A stretch of 64,000 bases of DNA from Actinomycetes bacterium. GTDB taxonomy: Bacteria > Actinomycetota > Thermoleophilia > BMS3ABIN01. The translations under genes were made by a program, and so were the position numbers. The stretch spans positions 1 to 64,000 of the forward strand of contig JAJYOG010000005.1 in assembly GCA_021785935.1 (NCBI GenBank), in the 5' to 3' direction. This document shows, piece by piece, positions 16,784 through 24,017 of this stretch; position 1 is the first letter of the stretch; each line of letters begins with the position of its first letter. The notes below the pieces were generated by a model. The model saw only the letters and a list, made by a program, of their open reading frames with translations, made no database searches and had not been told where the DNA came from.

Positions 16784-18214
16784 CTAGTCTATCCGGGCGC
16801 CACAATCCCCGCAGAAGTGGTTGCCGTCTTTTACGGCGCTGCCACAGTTTGTGCAGTACTTCGAAGACCCGGTCGGCGTGTCAGTTGTTGTGGCCGCTTC
16901 CTGCGCCTGGGCGGCGGGAGAAGTACTAATGGGGTCATCCGGCGCGAGATGCGTATGTACGAGGCCACCCGTAGCCTGAGCGGTAGCGGCCTTCGACTTT
17001 CTTTTCCAGAGGAACAGCAACACGACAGCGCCTGCAACAGCTGCCAGCACGACTAACAATATGCCCAGCATATACAGGCCATAAGTCCGGGCCTCGCTCT
17101 GCTCGGAATCGATGATCTCTTTTTCCATCTGCGCAAAATCCGGTGGGCTTTCGCCGGTCATGGCCGAGAGGCCGCCAAACCCTGAATCATCCATGTCCAG
17201 AACATTTCCGGCGCTGACTATTTTCTTTCCCCCACCAGTGAGGCTCTCAGCCTCTACCGTTCCCTCATAGACCTTCAACACCGATTCTTCCTGGTTTGTG
17301 GAGATTTCGAACTGGGTCCCGATGATCGACCACTTTGCCCTTCTGTCCTTGAGATAGATCTTCTTCCCCTGTTTCGCGAAGGAATAGTAGTAATTGCCAG
17401 TCTCCATGGTGAAGGCTCCGTTTGAAAAAGTGGCGGTGGAGCCTTCCCTGATGATGAACTTTGTACCATCCTTGAACTGGATTACCGCCCTGCCATCTCC
17501 GGTCTTTAACTGAAAGCCGTCGGTGAGGTACATGCCTTTTTCCGGATCGACCCTCACCCTCCAGGGCTCCGGGTCATCTTCTCGTCCAGTCAGACCATTA
17601 AAGACCGAGCCCAAGAGCTTGTATGACTTATCCAGAATGCCTCGCTGCACCGATGGGTCGGATATAGTGACGTCACCATATATCCCGCTGATCGTCAGCT
17701 GGTCTTCTCCGAGATCGCTTTTCGCGCCGTCGGCGGTGGAGATATCCTCAGTGGAATATTCATCGAAGGTCTGGTTATTGGCGGCTTTAAATGCCTCCGG
17801 GGAAAAAGTGACCTGCCAGAGAACTTCACCACTTTCCCCGCCAGATATATCAACCATCATAGTTCCATTGCCAGAGCCATTGGCGTATAAATTGCCGCTA
17901 AAGCTGCCACTGGCCCCAGTTTCTATTGAGCACTTTTCCGATGCCCTCGTTCCATTCATGTTTCCGGCAACCCTGCCCCCATCGCCACCATCAAACGTGC
18001 CCTCCATGTTTCCTGTCAATGTCGAAGGGCATTCCCCCGTGGCATTTGCTTGACTGAAACTCCCGGTAAAGGATCCACCGGCAGGAGAAAAATGTACCGT
18101 GAGTGATGCCGTGCCCATTACCGTTCCCGCGCCTGAGATGGTCTGCGCTTGCTGTGCGCCGGCTGCAAACGTCGGTAAGAACACCAGAAAACTGATGAGC
18201 GCAACAATGATCAA
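16784..18214 (-). CDS. FecR-domain membrane protein with C-terminal zinc ribbon
   Basis: A 476-residue exported protein. It has a signal peptide (about 1-20), then a Gly/Ser/Thr-rich beta region with SGSFSGNLYANGSGNG-like strands (to about 150). A FecR domain lies around residues 225-335 (DGRAVIQFKDGTKFIIREGSTATF and KWSIIGTQFEISTNQEESVLKVYEGTVEAE). One membrane span follows (about 383-405), then a cytoplasmic tail ending in a zinc ribbon, CTNCG and CGDCG. The first in-frame standard start is a poorly placed TTG at 18214. A good AAAGGAG at 18249-18255 instead points to an ATC codon at 18239-18241, which would add IKHFKILQR, an ideal signal-peptide start. Confidence 0.75.
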   Translation of the reverse strand: MIIVALISFLVFLPTFAAGAQQAQTISGAGTVMGTASLTVHFSPAGGSFTGSFSQANATGECPSTLTGNMEGTFDGGDGGRVAGNMNGTRASEKCSIETGASGSFSGNLYANGSGNGTMMVDISGGESGEVLWQVTFSPEAFKAANNQTFDEYSTEDISTADGAKSDLGEDQLTISGIYGDVTISDPSVQRGILDKSYKLLGSVFNGLTGREDDPEPWRVRVDPEKGMYLTDGFQLKTGDGRAVIQFKDGTKFIIREGSTATFSNGAFTMETGNYYYSFAKQGKKIYLKDRRAKWSIIGTQFEISTNQEESVLKVYEGTVEAESLTGGGKKIVSAGNVLDMDDSGFGGLSAMTGESPPDFAQMEKEIIDSEQSEARTYGLYMLGILLVVLAAVAGAVVLLFLWKRKSKAATAQATGGLVHTHLAPDDPISTSPAAQAQEAATTTDTPTGSSKYCTNCGSAVKDGNHFCGDCGARID

Positions 18215-18464
18215 TCGCTGTAATATTTTGAAATGTTTGATGGCTCATCTCCTTTATAGAGATATAGAGATGTTTATTGTATTACTTCGAAAGGGCTTAT
18301 TAAACAATATTAATTATCGTTCATGCATGTGAAACAATTCTGAAGTCCTTTTTGATAATCAGCACATCTGCAACTACGAATATTTCCGACCATTAATAAA
18401 TCGCCTTTCAGAAAAGATTACCGACCTTTTATATATTTTCAGTTTATCTGATGTGTACATGATT
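18215..18464. other. Intergenic, AT-rich upstream region
   Basis: Contains the ribosome-binding site (18249-18255) of the FecR-domain gene and AT-rich sequence likely to hold its promoter. No gene recognised. Confidence 0.5.
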
Positions 18465-18572
18465 AAGTTCGAAGCCCCTATGGCGCCATCGATATAGGAA
18501 CAAAATAATGGCTTAGGTAAGCCATTTGTGAGGCATAAGGAAGTGGTGGACCTTATGGGATGCTATTCGAAC
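18465..18572. repeat. Copy B of the ~110-bp inverted-repeat element
   Basis: Starts aagttcgaagcccctatgg, contains atcgatata and a perfect internal palindrome atggctta/taagccat, and ends ggtggaccttatggg...attcgaac. It is aligned with copies A (15102) and C (19231). Confidence 0.8.
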
Positions 18573-18639
18573 TTTTCGGCTCTGGATGAACTTATAGCGG
18601 CGGTTTCTGAATAATTCAGCAGCTTGTCCTCGTCTTCGG

Positions 18640-18900
18640 TTATGCCGCAGCTTCTTCTTCAACGTCCCAGCCTGGGAACACCAGAACGGCAGGATGGCAA
18701 TTCAGGGCGCGAGCGAGAACTTTTGCCCTCTCCACCCCTAGCTTCACTCTATCGTTCTCTATGGCAGAGAGGGTCGACTGAGGAATGCCGGTCAGTTCGG
18801 AAAGCCGGTTCTGACTAAAGCCCTGAAGCTCTCGAATTATCCTCACGGATTCTCCCACCGAAACCTCTATTCTCTTTTTTGCTTTCTGATAATCCTTCAT
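18640..18900 (-). CDS. XRE-family antitoxin (HigA-like)
   Basis: An 86-residue DNA-binding protein with a helix-turn-helix at about residues 17-70 (VRIIRELQGFSQNRLSELTGIPQSTLSAIENDR). Its start overlaps the toxin stop by four bases (ATGA). The toxin-first order is characteristic of higBA-type modules. It should neutralise the toxin and repress the pair's own promoter. The acidic, alanine-rich end (VEEEAAA) is unremarkable. Confidence 0.85.
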   Translation of the reverse strand: MKDYQKAKKRIEVSVGESVRIIRELQGFSQNRLSELTGIPQSTLSAIENDRVKLGVERAKVLARALNCHPAVLVFPGWDVEEEAAA

Positions 18901-19181
18901 TTTTTCCTCCGGTAATCGTGCGCTGACAAATCGACAACTTCGACTAAGACTTGCTGTGCCTTAATACGGTAAATAATTCTAAAGCCAAGTCCCAGCCTTG
19001 AAGATCTATGGCCTCTCCACTCTCCCCTTAGGCTCTCGTCGTGAAAACCTTTGATCTTACGTAGTCCGGAAGGACCTGAAATCATCACGATGTCTTTCCA
19101 TTTCTCGTAACGCCTTAAGACTTCTGCTGGCGCTTTTTTAAGAGATTTATCGGCCCGCCGGTGCTCATATACTTCCCACAT
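18897..19181 (-). CDS. RelE/HigB-family mRNA interferase toxin
   Basis: A 94-residue basic protein of the RelE/ParE superfamily: KSLKKAPAEVLRRYEKWKDIV helix, then SGLRKIKGFHDESLRGEWRGHRSSRLGLGFRIIYRI and a final VVDLSAHDYRRK. The GFRIIYRI strand and HDYR end match HigB/YafQ-like ribosome-dependent RNases. It is first in a two-gene operon with the antitoxin, 128 bases from tRNA-Ala, a common landing place for mobile DNA. Confidence 0.85.
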   Translation of the reverse strand: MWEVYEHRRADKSLKKAPAEVLRRYEKWKDIVMISGPSGLRKIKGFHDESLRGEWRGHRSSRLGLGFRIIYRIKAQQVLVEVVDLSAHDYRRKK

Positions 19182-19230
19182 ATCTTATTTATACTATACT
19201 GTTTTTGTTATATCAAGGTTGAATATAAAA

Positions 19231-19332
19231 AAGTTCGAATCCCCTATGGTGTTTACGATATTTGAAAGTAAATATGGCTTAACAAAGCCATTTGTGAGGG
19301 TCAGAATTTGGTGGAGGATAGGGGATTCGAAC
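19231..19332. repeat. Copy C of the ~110-bp element, running into tRNA-Ala
   Basis: The left arm gttcgaatcccctat (19233-19247) is an exact 15-base inverted copy of 19318-19332, which is the T-arm and acceptor part of tRNA-Ala. Between them lie the shared element core acgatat and atggcttaacaaagccat, tttgtgagg and ggtgga, aligned with copies A and B. Confidence 0.8.
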
Positions 19333-19384
19333 CCCTGACCTTTTGGCTGCCAGCCAAACGCTCTCCCAGCTGAGCTAATCCCCC
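19309..19384 (-). tRNA. tRNA-Ala (GGC anticodon)
   Basis: Minus-strand cloverleaf of 76 bases with encoded CCA. The acceptor 5' GGGGGAT pairs with ATCCTCC and has the G3-U70 wobble that defines alanine tRNAs. The D-arm is AGCTCAGCTGGGAGAGC. The anticodon stem TTTGG/CCAAA holds the loop CTGGCAG with anticodon GGC. The T-arm is AGGGGTTCGAATCCCCT. Confidence 0.95.
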
Positions 19385-19590
19385 GCGACAGATGAATTAC
19401 CGGACCCTGGCGGATCCGGCTCGTGTTGAATTCGCGAGAACGCGAATCCAACCTTACAGATTATAGAAGCGCCGTAGTGCAGGCGCAAGCAGAATCCATT
19501 TATAGAAGCGCCACCCTAAAAGCGTAAGCCACTACACCCCTGGCGGGATAGCGCACTGCAAGCGCGCGCAATTCCCTCCCCAACACTACT

Positions 19591-20424
19591 CTACTTCTCC
19601 TCCCCCATGACAATCTCGTTCTCGCGCAGGGCTCGAGCCAGTTCGCGACGCAAGACACGGGCCACCTCGGGATCCTTAAATGGCTCCGTGCGCGCAACCA
19701 GGCGCACAGTGACCGTCCTGCCGCTGATCTGCTCAACTCCCAGTACATCGGGGCCACTGATGATGAAAGGCCTGACCTCAGGCGCACGTGCGGTCTCCTT
19801 CGCAGCCTGCCCCAAAACATCCCAAACCTTTTCCAGGTCTTCGTGGTAATCAATCTCAACATCTATATTTACCCGCGACCAGCCCTTGGTGAGATTGGAT
19901 ACGACTCTCATCTCGCCATTGGGAATAATATGCAGGATGCCCTCGCCGTCGCGCACCAGGGTCGTCCTTAGCTTGATAGCCTCGACCTTGCCCTGGACCG
20001 TTCCCACCTTGATGACGTCGCCAACATAGAACTGCCCTTCGAGCAGCACGAAGAAGCCGCCGATGAGGTCCTTGACCAGCGTCTGCGCGCCAAAGCCCAG
20101 AGCGATGCCGGCGATGCCGGCGCCCGCGATCAACGGCCCGATATCATAGCCCAGCTCGCGCAGGATCATTAATACAACCACGGCTACCAAAACACCGATA
20201 ATGAGCCCGCGGGTAATACCGGCCAGTGTCCGCGCCCGCATCTCCTGCTCGCGCGAGACCAGGTCGGAGTCACTTACCTTTCTGCCTGCCACCTTGATCA
20301 CGCGGCGCGATAGGGTACGGATGAAATAATAGAAGATGATCGCCCCAACAATCATGCCGACGATGCGCACACCGCTGGTGACGGCCCAGTCGTACAGCCT
20401 GTCGGGCAGATTAGAGTTCAACAT
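19591..20424 (-). CDS. mscS: Small-conductance mechanosensitive channel (MscS family)
   Basis: A 277-residue membrane channel that opens under high membrane tension to release solutes. Three N-terminal membrane segments lie at about 18-35, 68-90 and 95-115; the last is the Gly/Ala-rich pore helix (GPLIAGAGIAGIALGFGAQTLVKDLIGGFFVLLE). The cytoplasmic beta domain carries the MscS signature (GQFYVGDVIKVGTVQGKVEAIKLRTT and IPNGEM). Length matches the short MscS/YggB type. It is transcribed after the GT-C glycosyltransferase with a 21-base gap. Confidence 0.92.
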   Translation of the reverse strand: MLNSNLPDRLYDWAVTSGVRIVGMIVGAIIFYYFIRTLSRRVIKVAGRKVSDSDLVSREQEMRARTLAGITRGLIIGVLVAVVVLMILRELGYDIGPLIAGAGIAGIALGFGAQTLVKDLIGGFFVLLEGQFYVGDVIKVGTVQGKVEAIKLRTTLVRDGEGILHIIPNGEMRVVSNLTKGWSRVNIDVEIDYHEDLEKVWDVLGQAAKETARAPEVRPFIISGPDVLGVEQISGRTVTVRLVARTEPFKDPEVARVLRRELARALRENEIVMGEEK

Positions 20425-20445
20425 GTCCCCCTCGGTTAATCCTGG

Positions 20446-22086
20446 TTAACTCTCGAGCCTGTAAATGATAGTTTCCTGATCGGTCCCCTGGCCCTGATGG
20501 TATACCGCCCGCAGCGATGGGCCCGCCTGCGACGGATCCATCAGGCTTGCCAGTTGCGGCCGCAGCGAATCCACCATCTGCCGCTGCAGGACCAGGTAAT
20601 CGACGTTATTCCTGCGGCCGTAATCAATGACTTCGTCCACGGAAGCGTAGGGTAACACAACCATGGTGCCACCGGAATACCATGAGGTCGATGCCTCGCG
20701 GCTCATAATCCGGATGTCGTCTCCCCCATGCCCCTTGAGCCATTCTCCCGCCTGCCGGTATTCGGTTGGATAATTTGTGTGCGAGATGCTCCAAAATGAC
20801 AGCGCTATCAGGGGGACCAGCACCAATACCGCAATACCTTGCTTGATCATCGACCTGCGCCTGTCGCTCACCTCGCGCCAGCCGGCGATCTCCTTGACCG
20901 TATCCACTCCCCAGTCCTCCAGATGAACCCAGCCGCGCGCCACCCAGAGCATGATGATGCCAATATACGGCAGCATAAAACGCGTATCGCCCCAGGCAAC
21001 CGGCACCAGCACCAGCGGCGCCATCACCAGGGCGAAGTATCCGTACTTGAGAGCCTCCCTGCGAGTCCAGGCAAGCCGCAGCATCCCCACACCGATCAGC
21101 GGAATCAGCCAGACGGGTACCAGCCCCTGGATTCCCCGGAAGTAAAAGTTGTAATCGTTGCGAAGAGCCGCCTTGGTCAGCCCGACCGGATCGCGAACCA
21201 AAGTACCGAAAATACCAGGGCCCTGTTGCAGCTGAGTCAGTCTAAGGTTGCCGTTGGCGTCGAGGCTCATCATCTCGCTGTCCCGCGCTTCAGTGCCCGC
21301 AACCAGTTTGTGCACCGAGGCGTATATCTGGTCGGAGGGACGGTCATCGATAGTGAGGCGCGAATTCTCCCAGGTCATGAATGCCACGTTGGGAATAGCA
21401 AAGACCAGAAAGAGCAGCACGAAATGCACCGCGGCCTTGTTGGCGTAGTTGGCGAGTTCCTGGCGGAAGCCAACGATCACCAGCAGCGTGAACAGGATCA
21501 CCAGGTAATACAAAGCGGATGGATCATCAAGGTAGGCAAGTCCAAGGCAGGTTCCGGAAAGCATGCCGCACATGCAGCGCTTGGTGAACTGCATGCGGTA
21601 ACCAAAGAAGAGTGAGCACATGAGCCAGAAAGCGAAGAGATTCTGGCCGTCAACCAGGCTGCCCTTGCCCACCATCACCGGCAGCACCGCCACGAGTGCC
21701 GCCGCCGCGGTCGCCACCCGTTTGTTCCACATAACCTTGCCGAACATGTATGTGGGCAGAATCATCAGCGAGCTGAACAGCACCGACACCGCATATCCCG
21801 CGGCAACGTAATTGTGACCAAAGACAGCGAAAGAAGCTGTTACCAGCGGATAGAGGATGGAGAAATGGGTCGCGGACAGGCCGGTGATGTCGAGTGGATG
21901 ATGCCCAAGGAGAAGGTTCTCGGCCATGCGCGCGCACGTGGTCTCGTCAAACTGAATCATTTCGCGCGTGAAGACGGCGATGGTTCGCATCGCCACGGCC
22001 AGGAAAAAGATTACAACCAGCCAGAAGATCTCGGAATTGATCTTCTTGATGCCGGTCTTTCCGGCGCCGGTATCTGTCTCAGCCAT
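20446..22086 (-). CDS. GT-C family membrane glycosyltransferase (PMT/ArnT-like)
   Basis: A 546-residue polytopic protein of the glycosyltransferase 39-like class. The first extracytoplasmic loop has FTREMIQFDETTCARMAENLL, with DE as the typical GT-C catalytic acidic motif, followed by about ten membrane spans (for example YPLVTASFAVFGHNYVAAGY). The C-terminal ~120 residues form a soluble domain (GDDIRIMSREASTSWYSGGTMVVLPYASVDEVIDYGRR). I choose the start at 22086, behind a good gaggaga site, rather than upstream in-frame codons. It probably transfers a sugar from a polyprenyl donor to a wall or envelope acceptor. Confidence 0.8.
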   Translation of the reverse strand: MAETDTGAGKTGIKKINSEIFWLVVIFFLAVAMRTIAVFTREMIQFDETTCARMAENLLLGHHPLDITGLSATHFSILYPLVTASFAVFGHNYVAAGYAVSVLFSSLMILPTYMFGKVMWNKRVATAAAALVAVLPVMVGKGSLVDGQNLFAFWLMCSLFFGYRMQFTKRCMCGMLSGTCLGLAYLDDPSALYYLVILFTLLVIVGFRQELANYANKAAVHFVLLFLVFAIPNVAFMTWENSRLTIDDRPSDQIYASVHKLVAGTEARDSEMMSLDANGNLRLTQLQQGPGIFGTLVRDPVGLTKAALRNDYNFYFRGIQGLVPVWLIPLIGVGMLRLAWTRREALKYGYFALVMAPLVLVPVAWGDTRFMLPYIGIIMLWVARGWVHLEDWGVDTVKEIAGWREVSDRRRSMIKQGIAVLVLVPLIALSFWSISHTNYPTEYRQAGEWLKGHGGDDIRIMSREASTSWYSGGTMVVLPYASVDEVIDYGRRNNVDYLVLQRQMVDSLRPQLASLMDPSQAGPSLRAVYHQGQGTDQETIIYRLES

Positions 22087-22299
22087 TGCGGTTCTCCTCA
22101 TCGGTGAGCGTTCTGTATAAATCCCACCAACCCAGTTATCCATGATACCGCAATATTCCTGCCGACCGGCACGGCAGAGTCATCTTAGCAAAAAATAGAA
22201 ACGTAGAAATGGACAGGTTTATCCGCGGCCGGGAGCCCCCAAAACACGCCCTGGGCGGCCAAACGCCACGAAATTGACTAACCGCACGCCCGGAATCGA

Positions 22300-22440
22300 T
22301 TACCCGCGCGGTTTATATTCACAGTTATTTCTTCGCAGTTCCCGTCTCCAGGTGATGATCAGCTCACCCACCGTAAAAGCCACCAGCAGGAAACCAAAAC
22401 CTATCACCGTGAAAGCCTCAATGATTGCCATGTCGGTCAT
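22300..22440 (-). CDS. 46-residue single-span membrane protein at the end of the bc operon
   Basis: ATG at 22440 to TAA at 22300. The sequence has one hydrophobic helix (about residues 9-31, AFTVIGFGFLLVAFTVGELI) followed by a basic tail (WRRELRR). It starts 12 bases after the subunit IV stop, on the same strand, behind a gaggagactgaca ribosome-binding site. Position and size resemble the small single-helix subunits of cytochrome b6f complexes, but no homology is claimed. Confidence 0.65.
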   Translation of the reverse strand: MTDMAIIEAFTVIGFGFLLVAFTVGELIITWRRELRRNNCEYKPRG

Positions 22441-22452
22441 TGTCAGTCTCCT

Positions 22453-22878
22453 CTACTCGAAACCGAGATAAGCCAGCGATGCCAGGAAGACCGCTAACAG
22501 CACTCCCAGGGCGACCAGCGTATGCAGCAACAATCTGCCGTAACGCCACTTGGTGATCTGCTTGTAGAACAACGGGAACAGAATCAAAATCGGAGGAAAT
22601 ATGATAAAGGTCAAAATTATGCCAACGGTTTTGGGCACGTACTTGAGAATCTGATAAACGCTCAGGAAGTACCATTCCGGCTTGATCCCCGCCGGAGTCT
22701 TCAGCGGATCGGCGGGCTCTCCCATCGGCGCGGGCATCAGCGTGGCCAGAAAAACAACAAGCCCCAGCACCAGAGCCATCACTGCCGCCTCCTTGACGAA
22801 ATGATCGGGAAAGAAAGGCACTCCGCCCTCGTGCTCGTCTTTATCCTTTTCCGGTTCGTAACTTTGGTTGGGACTCAT
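22453..22878 (-). CDS. Cytochrome b C-terminal half (subunit IV-like)
   Basis: A 141-residue protein equivalent to PetD/QcrC C-terminal cytochrome b. It has the quinol-site motif PEWYFL (IKPEWYFLSVYQILK, about residues 67-81) and three membrane spans (about 30-50, 85-105, 115-140). With the separate b6-like subunit this shows a split cytochrome b, as in b6f and menaquinol:cytochrome c complexes of Firmicutes, unlike the fused b of typical aerobic Actinobacteria. It follows the b6 gene by 18 bases. Confidence 0.9.
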   Translation of the reverse strand: MSPNQSYEPEKDKDEHEGGVPFFPDHFVKEAAVMALVLGLVVFLATLMPAPMGEPADPLKTPAGIKPEWYFLSVYQILKYVPKTVGIILTFIIFPPILILFPLFYKQITKWRYGRLLLHTLVALGVLLAVFLASLAYLGFE

Positions 22879-22896
22879 TTATTCACCTCGCACCAT

Positions 22897-23541
22897 TTAT
22901 AGCGGATCGGCAATGCCCTGCTTGCGGACCATAAGAAAATGGGCCACAAGCAGCGCCGACAATGTGATCGGCAGGATTATTACATGGATCGTATAAAAGC
23001 GGGTCAGGGTCGCATCGCCGATTTTGTCTCCCCCCAGGAGGAAAGCCTGAACGTACTGACCGATTAAGGGTATGGCGCCGGCGATCTCGGTGCCGACCTT
23101 GGTAGCCCAGTAGGAAAGCTGGTTCATCGGCAGCAGATAGCCCGAGAAGCCAAAGGTTATGGTGATGAAAAACAGAACAACGCCCGTGATCCAGTTAAGC
23201 TCCCGCGGCGGCCGGTAGGCGCCATGGAAGAATACTCTGAGCATGTGGAAGACCACCATGATGATCATGATGTTTGCCGTCCAGGCATGCAGGCTCCTGA
23301 CCAGGACTCCAAAAGGCACGTTATCCATGATATTGAGGACGCTGCTGTATGCCGTAGTTGTCGAGGGTTCGTAATAAAACGCCAGTAGCACCCCGGTCGC
23401 GGCCTGGATCAGGAAGCACAGGAAAGTTATCCCGCCAAAACAGTATAGCCAGTTGACGTGATCGGGAACCGGATGGTTGGCGAACTCCCTGGCCCCTTTT
23501 CTGATTCCAAAGCGTTCGTCAAGGAAATCGATTACGCTCAT
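22897..23541 (-). CDS. Cytochrome b6-like subunit
   Basis: A 214-residue four-helix cytochrome b. Two histidine pairs expected to bind two b haems are visible: LHAWTANIMIIMVVFH in helix B and IHVIILPITLSALLVAH in helix D. The PPRELNWITG segment follows helix B as in the b6 family. Together with the Rieske protein and subunit IV it should oxidise menaquinol and pump protons by a Q-cycle. The start overlaps the Rieske stop by four bases. Confidence 0.93.
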   Translation of the reverse strand: MSVIDFLDERFGIRKGAREFANHPVPDHVNWLYCFGGITFLCFLIQAATGVLLAFYYEPSTTTAYSSVLNIMDNVPFGVLVRSLHAWTANIMIIMVVFHMLRVFFHGAYRPPRELNWITGVVLFFITITFGFSGYLLPMNQLSYWATKVGTEIAGAIPLIGQYVQAFLLGGDKIGDATLTRFYTIHVIILPITLSALLVAHFLMVRKQGIADPL

Positions 23542-24017
23542 GCTATTCCCTCCACGTAAATGTCAGTACCCTCGACCGCAATCTTGTATTTGGTCAGAGG
23601 TTTCGGCGGCGGGCCGGCGATCGGCTGCCCGTTTTCATCAAACTTGCCGGCATGACAGGGACAATGAAAGTCCCTCTTGGCCGCTTCCCACTTGACTATA
23701 CATCCTAGATGTGTGCAAACGAGGGAATAAGCGGCGAAACTGGAATCCTGTAACTGGATCAGCATCGAAGGCGTGTCCATGTAATCGAAGCGGACGCCAT
23801 CGGCGGTCACCTGTGCAGTGGATGCGATTTTTTGCTTCTCAAAGACCTGGCCCTTAAGCACCGGATAGGCATATCTGGCCAGCGGCGCCGCGAAGGCTCC
23901 CAGCCCCACCGCCGTCGCTCCAGCGAAACATATCGACAGGAACCGCCTCCTGGTGATAACAGCGGCACTTTCCTTTTTTGGGGTTGTCATTCCGCAAGAT
24001 TCTTTATTTTCAGTCAC
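23538..24017 (-). CDS. Rieske [2Fe-2S] iron-sulfur protein
   Basis: A 159-residue Rieske subunit. A twin-arginine-like N-terminal anchor (TRRRFLSICFAGATAVGLGAFAAPLARYAYP) precedes the cluster domain with CTHLGC and CPCHAG, which give the two Cys and two His ligands plus the usual disulfide cysteines. The start at 24017 overlaps the end of the multihaem cytochrome gene by eight bases. It passes electrons from quinol to the operon's c-type cytochrome. Confidence 0.93.
   Translation of the reverse strand: MTENKESCGMTTPKKESAAVITRRRFLSICFAGATAVGLGAFAAPLARYAYPVLKGQVFEKQKIASTAQVTADGVRFDYMDTPSMLIQLQDSSFAAYSLVCTHLGCIVKWEAAKRDFHCPCHAGKFDENGQPIAGPPPKPLTKYKIAVEGTDIYVEGIA

Noticed and set aside
19194-19451. 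85-codon minus-strand frame across the tRNA
   Set aside because: The frame is the tRNA-Ala gene itself translated (GISSAGRAFGWQPKGQGFESPILH), a common false protein call.
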